From positions 1-21,473 of the forward strand of contig JBJOQW010000095.1 of assembly GCA_046049665.1 (NCBI GenBank): a stretch of 21,473 nucleotides of DNA. Direction: 5' to 3'. Under the pieces are notes generated by a model. The model worked only from the letters and a program-made list of their open reading frames with translations, was not told where the DNA came from and searched no databases. Below, in pieces: positions 13,807-20,334 of the stretch; position 1 is the stretch's first letter, and the number at the start of each line of letters is the position of its first letter. The DNA is from JAAFHS01 sp046049665. Its GTDB lineage: Bacteria > Pseudomonadota > Alphaproteobacteria > Rhodobacterales > Rhodobacteraceae. Both the position numbers and the translations under genes were made by a program.

Positions 13807-15264
13807 ATGGCCCTCGGAAGGCCAGCGGAAAAGCCCCCGGTATGTAACGTGACAACAGATGGCCGCCAACTGATCAACGCGGGAAAGGTTCCGCTTGTCG
13901 CCCCCGAGGTGCTGAGCGAAATCATCGCGACCGCTTCCGATATCGCCCTGTTCGTCGGGCCTGACATGCGTGTCGTATCTGTCTTGGTCAACCCGTCACA
14001 TCGCAGCTATGGGCAGCTGGCCGGCTGGGAAGGGCGGCCCTTGTCATCGTTGCTGACCAGTGAAAGCGCCGTCAAGTTTGAACGTCGTTTTGCAGAAATG
14101 ACGGAAAAGCGCCGGGCCAACATACAGGTTGAACTGAACCATGTTGATCTGGCCAAATGGGAATTCCCGGTGCGCTATGCGCTGCACCTGATGGAATCCG
14201 ACGGATCGATCCTGATGCTTGGGCGTGACCTGCGCCCCATCGCCGAGGTGCAGCAGCAGCTTGTGCAGGCGCAACTGGCGCTGGAGCGCGACTACGAGGC
14301 GCAACGCGAAGCTGAAACGCGGTATCGGGTGCTGATGGAAGTGACCCGCGATCCGATCATGCTGGTTTCGGCGACGCAAGGCCGGATCACTGATCTGAAC
14401 CCTGCCGCGGCCTTGCTTCTTGGCGGCAGCCGGGCCGAGTTGACCGGGGCTTCGCTGGCGCAGGAATTCGAAGGCCGCAAGCGCAGCGAGCTTCTGGAAA
14501 GTCTGGGTGGGTTGACAGGCCCCGCGGCGGCCTTGCCGGTAGAAGTGATGGCACGCAGGTCGCAAAAACGGCTGGTCATCAATTCAACCGTGTTTCGTGC
14601 CGCCGGAGAGCGCATTCTGATGTGCCAGTTGGATCAGGCAGACAAGTCACGCGGTACCAGTGATGAACTGGTCGAAAACCTGTCGCGCCTGTTTCACGAA
14701 GGCGTTGATGGCGTGGTCTTCACCGATGGCGAAGGCATGATCAAGGCCGCCAACGAGGCATTCCTGAACCTGACGGATGCCGCCAGCATGAGCATGGTGC
14801 GCGGCCGGTCTTTGGCTGATTTTCTGGTGCGTGGCGCTGTCGATCTGCGCATGCTGATTGATAACGTCAAGCGCACGGGATCAATGCGGGTCTATGCCAC
14901 GCGGCTGACCACCGATTTCTCTGGTCAGGTGGCGGTTGAAATTTCGGCCGCATGGCTGAATGACCGGCCAAAGCCGGTCCTTGGGCTGATTATTCGCGAT
15001 GCCAGCCGCGTGGATGCGGTTCGCCGTCCGGCGGTGGGGGCGGCCGATACCAATGCACGCAATATGGCAGAGCTTGTGGGGTCATCCACCCTGCGTGACA
15101 TCGTGTCGGAAACGACCGATGTGATCGAAAAGATGTGTATCGAGACGGCGCTGGAACTGACGCGGAACAACCGTGTGGCGGCGGCCGAAATGCTTAGCCT
15201 GTCGCGCCAATCCTTGTATGTAAAACTGCGCAAGTTCGGGCTGATCAACAAGGACGAAGACTGA
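13807..15264 (+). CDS. ppsR: PpsR/CrtJ, redox-sensing repressor of photosynthesis genes
   Basis: PpsR represses bch, crt and puc genes under oxygen by binding TGT-N12-ACA sites. The frame encodes up to 485 residues: an N-terminal PAS domain (about 35-145), a glutamine-rich linker helix (VQQQLVQAQLALERDYEAQ, 148-166), two more PAS domains (about 170-275 and 290-400) and a Fis-type helix-turn-helix at the C-terminus (ETALELTRNNRVAAAEMLSL, then SRQSLYVKLRKFGL). C273 (LMCQLD) and C444 (EKMCIETALE) are spaced almost as the two redox cysteines C251 and C424 of the Rhodobacter sphaeroides protein. The start is uncertain: the ATG at 13807 has no clear ribosome site and adds about 14 residues. A GTG at 13849 would give 471 residues, closer to family length. 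Confidence 0.96.
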   Translation: MALGRPAEKPPVCNVTTDGRQLINAGKVPLVAPEVLSEIIATASDIALFVGPDMRVVSVLVNPSHRSYGQLAGWEGRPLSSLLTSESAVKFERRFAEMTEKRRANIQVELNHVDLAKWEFPVRYALHLMESDGSILMLGRDLRPIAEVQQQLVQAQLALERDYEAQREAETRYRVLMEVTRDPIMLVSATQGRITDLNPAAALLLGGSRAELTGASLAQEFEGRKRSELLESLGGLTGPAAALPVEVMARRSQKRLVINSTVFRAAGERILMCQLDQADKSRGTSDELVENLSRLFHEGVDGVVFTDGEGMIKAANEAFLNLTDAASMSMVRGRSLADFLVRGAVDLRMLIDNVKRTGSMRVYATRLTTDFSGQVAVEISAAWLNDRPKPVLGLIIRDASRVDAVRRPAVGAADTNARNMAELVGSSTLRDIVSETTDVIEKMCIETALELTRNNRVAAAEMLSLSRQSLYVKLRKFGLINKDED

Positions 15265-15336
15265 TCGTCTGGTCTGGGTCAAGCCACGGGCCGTGGGAAT
15301 GCACCTATTGTAGAGGGCACACCCGCGAGGCTGGCC

Positions 15337-15579
15337 CTGCGTATCGTCCTTGGTCACCCCAATCATCATCCGGGCGGAGAGAAAATTGCAGGATATTGGC
15401 CGCCGGCATGGGTGGCCTGTCTGGCAGGCAGTCTGGGGACCGCGGGCTTTGACGATATCCGATGCATCGCCACGGTGACCAACCACATCAGCGCGGATGA
15501 TCAGAGCGGGATTGCGCCCGATGTGGTGGGCTGCACCGCCATCAGCCCCGCCATTTATGCGGCAGAGTCGGTATTGTCG
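15337..15579 (+). pseudogene. bchE: Remnant of bchE (anaerobic cyclase), N-terminal part only
   Basis: BchE is the oxygen-independent, B12-dependent radical-SAM cyclase of about 550-600 residues. Here only about 80 residues remain: LRIVLGHPNHHPGGEKIAGY, WPPAWVACLAGSLGTAGFDD, then NHISADD, a gap of a few residues, IAPDVVGCTAISPAIYAAES. These line up with the start of BchE (M-R-I-L-x-V-H-P-N-Y-H-S-G-G ... I-A-G-x-W-P-P-A-W-V-A ... V-G-x-T-A-I-T-P-x-I-Y). The initiating methionine is replaced by a CTG leucine codon, although a GCGAGG ribosome site is preserved six bases before it. The radical-SAM cysteine motif is wholly missing. The location just after ppsR is where bchE stands in Rhodobacter clusters. 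Similarity ends at about 15576, where bchJ-like sequence takes over. Confidence 0.88.
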
Positions 15580-15877
15580 GCGCACCTGCTGGCCCGCGCC
15601 AGCGCATGCCATGCCTGGACATTTGCGCATGACGGGCTTTTTCCCGTTGGTGTTTGAGCGGGCCGCCAACCCGCTGCTGCCTGTGCAGCGCAGCGATCCC
15701 TTTTGCCATTGGCATTCTGCGGTTTTTGCGCGGCTCTATCAGCGCCTTGTCCGGCCTCATGCCGCGGTGCAAGAGGTTGTCCGCAGCGCCACGGAGCCTG
15801 CGGCCTGCCGCTTTGTGATCAGCCCCGGCGCAAAGGCGCAGCAAAGGTCGATCCGCGACAACGCGCCTCTTGCCTGA
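15580..15877 (+). pseudogene. bchJ: Remnant of bchJ (4-vinyl-reductase-domain protein), C-terminal part, frameshifted
   Basis: The first part, in the bchE frame, reads LLARASACHAWTFAHDGLF and ends at a TGA at 15655-15657. The rest continues in another frame from about 15641: FPLVFERAANPLLPVQRSD, then PFCHWHSAVFARLYQRLVRP, and SATEPAACRFVISPGA, ending at 15877. The C-x-W-H-x-A-V-F-x-R-L and A-C-R-F elements are those of the V4R domain at the end of BchJ. The N-terminal half of BchJ (more than 100 residues) is absent. In Rhodobacter the order is bchE-bchJ-bchG, so this is the tail of the old bchJ, fused to bchE by a deletion of roughly 1.7 kb by family lengths. Its last bases serve as the bchG promoter region, which may explain why it persists. 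Confidence 0.85.
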
Positions 15878-15898
15878 TGTGAAGTTGTCATGTTTAAT
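15870..15898 (+). promoter_or_regulatory. Candidate bchG promoter, leaderless
   Basis: TTGCCT (15870-15875) and TTTAAT (15893-15898) are separated by 17 bases and resemble -35 and -10 boxes. The start of transcription would fall at about 15905, exactly on the bchG ATG. This agrees with the lack of any Shine-Dalgarno sequence there. The -35 overlaps the stop codon of the bchJ remnant. Confidence 0.45.
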
Positions 15899-15903
15899 TG
15901 ACA
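15886..15903. promoter_or_regulatory. PpsR/CrtJ operator in front of bchG
   Basis: TGTCATGTTTAATTGACA is an exact TGTC-N10-GACA site. It ends one base before the bchG ATG and covers the candidate -10 box, so bound PpsR would directly exclude RNA polymerase. Confidence 0.85.
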
Positions 15904-15904
15904 C

Positions 15905-16798
15905 ATGACTGTCAGTATTTCCATACAAAGCCGCCGCTGGCCCGAACCCCGGGCCATGTTGACGCTGATCAAGCCGATCACATGGTTCCCGCCTGTCTGG
16001 GCCTATCTGTGCGGCGTCGTCTCGACCGGTGTGCCGCTGACGAACTGGCCCATGGTGGTGCTGGGCATGATCCTGGCCGGGCCGATTGTCTGCGGCATGT
16101 CACAGGCCGCGAATGACTGGTGCGACCGGCATGTCGATGCCGTGAACGAACCCAACCGCCCGATTCCGTCAGGCCGCATTCCGGGCCGCTGGGGCCTGTG
16201 GATTGCACTGGCAATGTCGGTGCTGTCGCTGGTCGTGGGTTGGCAACTGGGGCCTTGGGGGTTTTATGCCACGGTCTTTGGCGTGCTGGCTGCCTGGGCC
16301 TATTCGGCCGAACCCGTGCGGCTGAAGCGGTCGGGCTGGTGGGGGCCGGGCCTTGTGGGGCTGTGCTATGAAGGGCTGCCGTGGTTTACGGGCGCTGCCG
16401 TCATGCTGGCAGGCCCGCCGGGGTTTGAGATTGTGGCGCTGGCCGCACTGTATGCCTTTGGCGCGCATGGCATCATGACCCTGAATGATTTCAAGGCATT
16501 GGAGGGTGACCGCCAGCATGGCGTGCGCTCACTGCCTGTCGTGCTTGGACCCGAGGTTGCCGCGCGCATTGCCTGCACGGTGATGGCTATGGCGCAGGCC
16601 CTGGTGATTGCCTTGCTCATCATTTGGGGAAAACCCTGGCATGCGCTGGCGATCACCGCACTTCTGATCGCCCAGTTCGTCGCCATGCGCGTCCTTTTCC
16701 GTGATCCAAAGGGCAAAGCCCCCTGGTACAACGGCACAGGCGTTCTGTTCTATGTCACCGGCATGATGATTGCCGCCTTTGCCGTGCGGGGCATGTGA
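15905..16798 (+). CDS. bchG: BchG, bacteriochlorophyll synthase
   Basis: BchG is the membrane prenyltransferase that esterifies bacteriochlorophyllide a with geranylgeranyl (or phytyl) diphosphate. The 297-residue product has the UbiA-family layout of about eight to nine membrane helices. The two aspartate-rich motifs are NDWCDRHVDAVNEPNRPIPS (D71, D74, D78) and NDFKALEGDRQHG (D195, D202). The N-terminus PEPRAMLTLIKPITWFPPVW matches BchG. No ribosome binding site precedes the ATG at 15905; the next ATG (15958) would remove the family-conserved PEPRA segment, so 15905 is kept. The stop shares a base with the next start (TGATG). First gene of the bchG-orf428-bchP-idi operon. Confidence 0.96.
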   Translation: MTVSISIQSRRWPEPRAMLTLIKPITWFPPVWAYLCGVVSTGVPLTNWPMVVLGMILAGPIVCGMSQAANDWCDRHVDAVNEPNRPIPSGRIPGRWGLWIALAMSVLSLVVGWQLGPWGFYATVFGVLAAWAYSAEPVRLKRSGWWGPGLVGLCYEGLPWFTGAAVMLAGPPGFEIVALAALYAFGAHGIMTLNDFKALEGDRQHGVRSLPVVLGPEVAARIACTVMAMAQALVIALLIIWGKPWHALAITALLIAQFVAMRVLFRDPKGKAPWYNGTGVLFYVTGMMIAAFAVRGM

Positions 16799-18096
16799 TG
16801 GCCCACACGCATCTGACATGGCCGGGTATCTTGCGGCTGGGTCTGGTACAGATCGCACTGGCCGCCATCGTCTCGCTCACCACATCCACCATGAACCGTG
16901 TCATGACCGTGGAACTGGCCATGCCTGCCATCCTGCCGGGCCTGCTGGTTTCGCTCTATTACGGCACGCAATTCCTGCGCCCGCATTTCGGCCATAGCGC
17001 CGATCAGGGCGGTCGCCGCACACCCTGGATCATCGGCGGCGTCATCACCCTTGCCATCGGCGCCATCTGCGCTGCCCTGTCTGTTGGCCTTATGGCCACA
17101 TCGCCCACCTTCGGCATCGCCGCCGCCATCCCCTCTTTCATCCTGATCGGCCTTGGCATCGGCGCAGGCGGCACCAACCTGCTGGCCCTGCTGGCTGCCC
17201 GCGTGAACCCTGCCCACGAAGGCGCTGCAGGCAGCGCCATCTGGATCATGATGATCTTTGGCCTTGTCATCACCGCCATTTCCGCCGGTGCCCTGCTTGA
17301 CCCCTACACCCCCAGCCGCCTTGTCCTGGTCACTGCAGGCGTATCTGCCGTGGCCATCGCCCTTACACTGATCGGCATTGCCGGTCAGGAACGCGGAGCG
17401 CGCGCCATGCCCGCAAAGGCGACCCAGCCTTTTGCCGCTGCCCTGCGCGAAATCTGGACCGACCCCCGCGCCCGCATCTTTACCCTGTTCGTCCTTGCCT
17501 CGATGACCGCCTACAACCTGCAGGACCTTATCCTTGAACCCTTCGCCGGTCATGTCTTTGGCATGACCGTCGGTGAAAGCACCGCCCTGTCCGGCCAACA
17601 CCATGCCGGCGCACTGATCGGCATGCTTCTTGTGCTTGCCTCTGGCACCGTTCTGTCGCGCACCCTGCACGTGCCCTTGCGCGTCTGGATCGTTGGCGGC
17701 TGCCTTTTGTCGGGCGCGTCCCTTGCCGCCCTTGCCTATGGCGCAGGGCATGCCCCCCACTGGCCCCTTGGCCCCAACATCTTTGCCCTTGGCCTTGCCA
17801 ATGGCACCTTCGCCGTCGCCGCCATCGGCGCCATGATGGGCCTGTCGCGCGAAGGATCGCAAGCCCGCGAAGGCGCCCGCATGGGCGTGTTCGGGGCCGC
17901 ACAGGCCTTTGGCTTTGGCATCGGATCCTTCGGTGGCACCGTGCTGGCAGACGCATCACGCCACCTCATGCAATCGGATGCCGCCGGTTATGCCGCCGTC
18001 TTTGCCCTTGAATCCGCCCTGTTCCTGCTTGCAGCTGCCTTGGCCTTGCGCGTCACGTCTGCTGCCCCTCAACCCATCCTGATGCCCGGAGAATGA
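16798..18096 (+). CDS. PucC-like BCD-family membrane protein (Orf428 homologue)
   Basis: The 432-residue product belongs to the same major-facilitator branch as LhaA and PucC and stands at the place of Rhodobacter capsulatus ORF428, between bchG and bchP. It has about 12 hydrophobic segments. Family marks are STMNRVMTVELAMPAILPGL, FLRPHFGHSADQGGRRTPWI, and YNLQDLILEPFAGHVFGMTV. It is shorter than LhaA and lacks its long N-terminus. It probably helps move or chaperone bacteriochlorophyll between the synthase complex and the apoproteins; that is inference from family and context. A GTG at 16795 could add one residue; the ATG at 16798 overlaps the bchG stop by one base. The end overlaps bchP as ATGA. 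Confidence 0.92.
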   Translation: MAHTHLTWPGILRLGLVQIALAAIVSLTTSTMNRVMTVELAMPAILPGLLVSLYYGTQFLRPHFGHSADQGGRRTPWIIGGVITLAIGAICAALSVGLMATSPTFGIAAAIPSFILIGLGIGAGGTNLLALLAARVNPAHEGAAGSAIWIMMIFGLVITAISAGALLDPYTPSRLVLVTAGVSAVAIALTLIGIAGQERGARAMPAKATQPFAAALREIWTDPRARIFTLFVLASMTAYNLQDLILEPFAGHVFGMTVGESTALSGQHHAGALIGMLLVLASGTVLSRTLHVPLRVWIVGGCLLSGASLAALAYGAGHAPHWPLGPNIFALGLANGTFAVAAIGAMMGLSREGSQAREGARMGVFGAAQAFGFGIGSFGGTVLADASRHLMQSDAAGYAAVFALESALFLLAAALALRVTSAAPQPILMPGE

Positions 18097-19280
18097 CTAT
18101 GATCTATGATGTTGTCGTTGTAGGGGGCGGCCCTTCGGGTGCTACAGCCGCCGAGGATCTGGCCCGCGCTGGCCACAAGGTTGCGATGATTGACCGGGAT
18201 GGCCGCATCAAGCCCTGCGGTGGCGCCATCCCGCCCCGCCTTGTGCGCGATTTTGATATTCCCGATGCCCAGATCGTGGCCCGCATCGGCACCGCGCGCA
18301 TGGTGTCACCCACCGGCCGGTCCGTCGATATTCCTATCGAGAACGGCTATGTCGGCATGGTTGACCGCGAACATTTCGATGAATTCCTGCGCGCCCGTGC
18401 CGCCAGCGCCGGGGCCACGCGTCTGACCGGCACCTATCTGCGCATCGAACGTGATGCCACGGGCACCGCCGTTCTGTACCGCGACAAGGCTTCTGGTGAA
18501 ACCCACACTCTGCGCACCAAACTCGTGATCGGCGCTGATGGCGCGCGCTCTGCCGTGGCGCAAGCCGAGGTCAAAGGCGGCGAGAAAACGCCCTATGTCA
18601 TTGCCTATCACGAAATCATCAAGGCCCCGCCAGCGAACGCCGATTATGACCCCACGCGCTGCGACGTGATCTATGATGGCCGCATATCCCCTGATTTCTA
18701 TGGCTGGATTTTCCCGCATGGTGATCAGGCCAGCATCGGCATGGGCACAGGCGTTGACGGGGTTGATCTGAAAAAGGCCACGGCTGATCTGCGCGCCTCT
18801 GCAGGCCTGACCCATTGCGAAACCATCCGCCGCGAAGGCGCGCCCATCCCGCTGCGCCCGCTTGATCGGTGGGACAATGGCCGCGATGTCGTGCTGGCAG
18901 GTGATGCGGCAGGCGTGGTGGCGCCGTCCTCGGGCGAGGGGATTTTCTATGCCATGCTGGGCGGGCGCGTTGCGGCCACGGCAGCGCAAGCGTTTCTGGC
19001 AAGCGGGCGCGCGCGCGACCTGAAACTCGCGCGCAAGATATTCATGAAAGAGCATAAGTCAGTGTTCAAGGTGCTGCGCATGATGCAGGATGCCTATTAC
19101 AAGTCCGATGACCGGCGCGAACGTTTTGTCAGCCTGTGTCATGATGTCGACGTGCAAAGGCTGACGTTCGAAGCCTATATGAACAAGAAACTGGTGGCCG
19201 CGCGTCCCTTGGCGCATTTGCGCATCGGGGTGAAGAATGTCGCACACCTGCTGGGGCTGGTGCGGCCGGGATATGTGTGA
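18093..19280 (+). CDS. bchP: BchP, geranylgeranyl bacteriochlorophyll reductase
   Basis: BchP is a flavoprotein that reduces three double bonds of the geranylgeranyl tail to give phytyl. The 395-residue product has the FAD-binding start VVVGGGPSGATAAEDLARAG (glycines 11-13 and 16), the family motif KPCGGAIPPRLVRDFDIPD, and the second flavin motif LAGDAAGVVAPSSGEGI at about 268-284 (G270-D271). The C-terminal part VFKVLRMMQDAYYKSDDRRE, FVSLCHDVDVQRLTFEAYM is typical. It starts at 18093 in an ATGA overlap with the previous gene, with GGAG just upstream; a second ATG two codons later is also possible. Confidence 0.97.
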   Translation: MTMIYDVVVVGGGPSGATAAEDLARAGHKVAMIDRDGRIKPCGGAIPPRLVRDFDIPDAQIVARIGTARMVSPTGRSVDIPIENGYVGMVDREHFDEFLRARAASAGATRLTGTYLRIERDATGTAVLYRDKASGETHTLRTKLVIGADGARSAVAQAEVKGGEKTPYVIAYHEIIKAPPANADYDPTRCDVIYDGRISPDFYGWIFPHGDQASIGMGTGVDGVDLKKATADLRASAGLTHCETIRREGAPIPLRPLDRWDNGRDVVLAGDAAGVVAPSSGEGIFYAMLGGRVAATAAQAFLASGRARDLKLARKIFMKEHKSVFKVLRMMQDAYYKSDDRRERFVSLCHDVDVQRLTFEAYMNKKLVAARPLAHLRIGVKNVAHLLGLVRPGYV

Positions 19281-19825
19281 TGCGCGATAATCTTGCCGAA
19301 GAAGAAATGATCCCGACATGGGTCGATGGCCGCTTGCAGCCCATGGGCAAGATGGCCGTGCATCAGGCGGGCTTGCGTCACAAGGCGGTGTCGGTGTTTG
19401 TAACCGATGGCAACCGCGTGCTGATCCAGCGCCGGGCGCTGACGAAATACCACACGCCGGGCCTGTGGGCGAATACCTGCTGTACGCATCCGCGCTGGAA
19501 AGAAGATACCGCCGATTGCGCCGTGCGCCGCTTGCGCGAGGAATTGGGGATCACGGGGCTGTTCCCGGCCTTTGCCGACCGGGTGGAATACCGGGCGGAT
19601 GTGGGGGCGGGGCTGACGGAACATGAGGTGGTTGATATCTTCGTGGCCGAGGTGACGCCTGCCATGACGCTGGCCCCGAACCCGGATGAAGTGGCCGAAG
19701 TGGCCTGGGTCGACCTCTATGATCTCAGCGCGGACACGGCGCGCAACCCAGCGAAGTACACGCCCTGGCTGCGGATTTACATGGCCGAGCATATGGGGCG
19801 GATTTTCGGGGCGGCGGTGCGTTAG
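19280..19825 (+). CDS. idi: Type I isopentenyl-diphosphate isomerase
   Basis: Idi interconverts isopentenyl and dimethylallyl diphosphate, supplying the geranylgeranyl chain for pigment and carotenoids. The 181-residue Nudix-fold enzyme has the catalytic cysteine C67 in LWANTCCTHPR, the Nudix helix AVRRLREELGI, and E114/E116 in GLTEHEVVDIF, which match the catalytic and metal-binding positions of the Escherichia coli enzyme. Metal-binding histidines are seen at H28, in GLRHKAVSVF and in CTHP. The ATG at 19280 shares a base with the bchP stop (TGATG); a GTG one codon earlier is possible. Its position at the end of the bchG-bchP operon is the one seen in Rhodobacter. Confidence 0.96.
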   Translation: MRDNLAEEEMIPTWVDGRLQPMGKMAVHQAGLRHKAVSVFVTDGNRVLIQRRALTKYHTPGLWANTCCTHPRWKEDTADCAVRRLREELGITGLFPAFADRVEYRADVGAGLTEHEVVDIFVAEVTPAMTLAPNPDEVAEVAWVDLYDLSADTARNPAKYTPWLRIYMAEHMGRIFGAAVR

Positions 19826-19839
19826 GGGCCTTGCCCTAG
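19823..19839. terminator. Short hairpin at convergent stops of idi and the DUF4174 gene
   Basis: TAGGG (19823-19827) pairs with CCCTA (19834-19838), with one further C-G pair inside and a small loop. The two arms contain the stop codons of the converging genes. There is no U tract in either direction, so intrinsic termination is only a possibility. Confidence 0.3.
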
Positions 19840-20276
19840 CGGCCTGCCGGATTGCGCTCCAGCACCTCTTGGCGGCGCAGGGGGAACTTGTCGATGGCAT
19901 TGGTGATTTCACGCATCTCCCACGGCAAGGGCTTGCGGATGGCGGCCGTGCCATCCTTTTCCATCAGCACAAGGGAAAAGCCGCGCGGGCGGAATTTCAG
20001 ACGCACTTCTGTGCGGGCCTCCGGGTTTGTATCCACGATCAGCAGCGCGTCGCGTTCTGCAAGTGCGCCGGGGTCGCGCGCCAGAAGCTGCATCTGGCGG
20101 ATGAAGTTGGGGTCATTCGGGCTGTCGGCGAACACAATCACCGCGCGGTTGACGTAGATCAGGTCTGCCAGAACCACGCCGCTTGCATCAATCGGCCCTT
20201 CGGGCGTTGCAACTGTGTCCGCCATGGCAGAAAGTGGCAGGGCAATCAGCAGAAGGGCGCGGATCAGGGTCTTCAT
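19836..20276 (-). CDS. Exported DUF4174-domain protein
   Basis: The 146-residue product has a clear signal peptide, MKTLIRALLLIALPLSAMA with cleavage expected after the final alanine, followed by a small thioredoxin-like domain without a catalytic cysteine pair. Family marks of DUF4174 are the RAVIVFADSPNDPNFIRQM strand, ERDALLIV, GFSLVLMEKDGTAAIRK and the ending NAIDKFPLRRQEV, which resembles the IDxMPMRRxEM signature. Its function is unknown. The start at 20276 has GGAGG eight bases upstream, and the longer open frame up to 20585 would run into the divergent mutase gene. Not part of the photosynthesis operons by orientation. Confidence 0.85.
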   Translation of the reverse strand: MKTLIRALLLIALPLSAMADTVATPEGPIDASGVVLADLIYVNRAVIVFADSPNDPNFIRQMQLLARDPGALAERDALLIVDTNPEARTEVRLKFRPRGFSLVLMEKDGTAAIRKPLPWEMREITNAIDKFPLRRQEVLERNPAGR

Positions 20277-20334
20277 GGGGCCTCCGGTTACACCCTTCAT
20301 ATAGGCAGGCCTGCGGGCAGGGGAAGATGCAGTG

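Noticed and set aside
15284..15296. Perfect inverted repeat CCACGGGCCGTGG after ppsR as a terminator
   Set aside because: The loop is one to three bases and no U tract follows (GAATGCACC), so termination is not supported.
15412..15657. A short 81-codon gene starting with GTG, possibly novel
   Set aside because: Its frame continues BchE similarity upstream of the GTG and ends in BchJ-like text, so it is part of the bchE-bchJ scar, not an independent gene.
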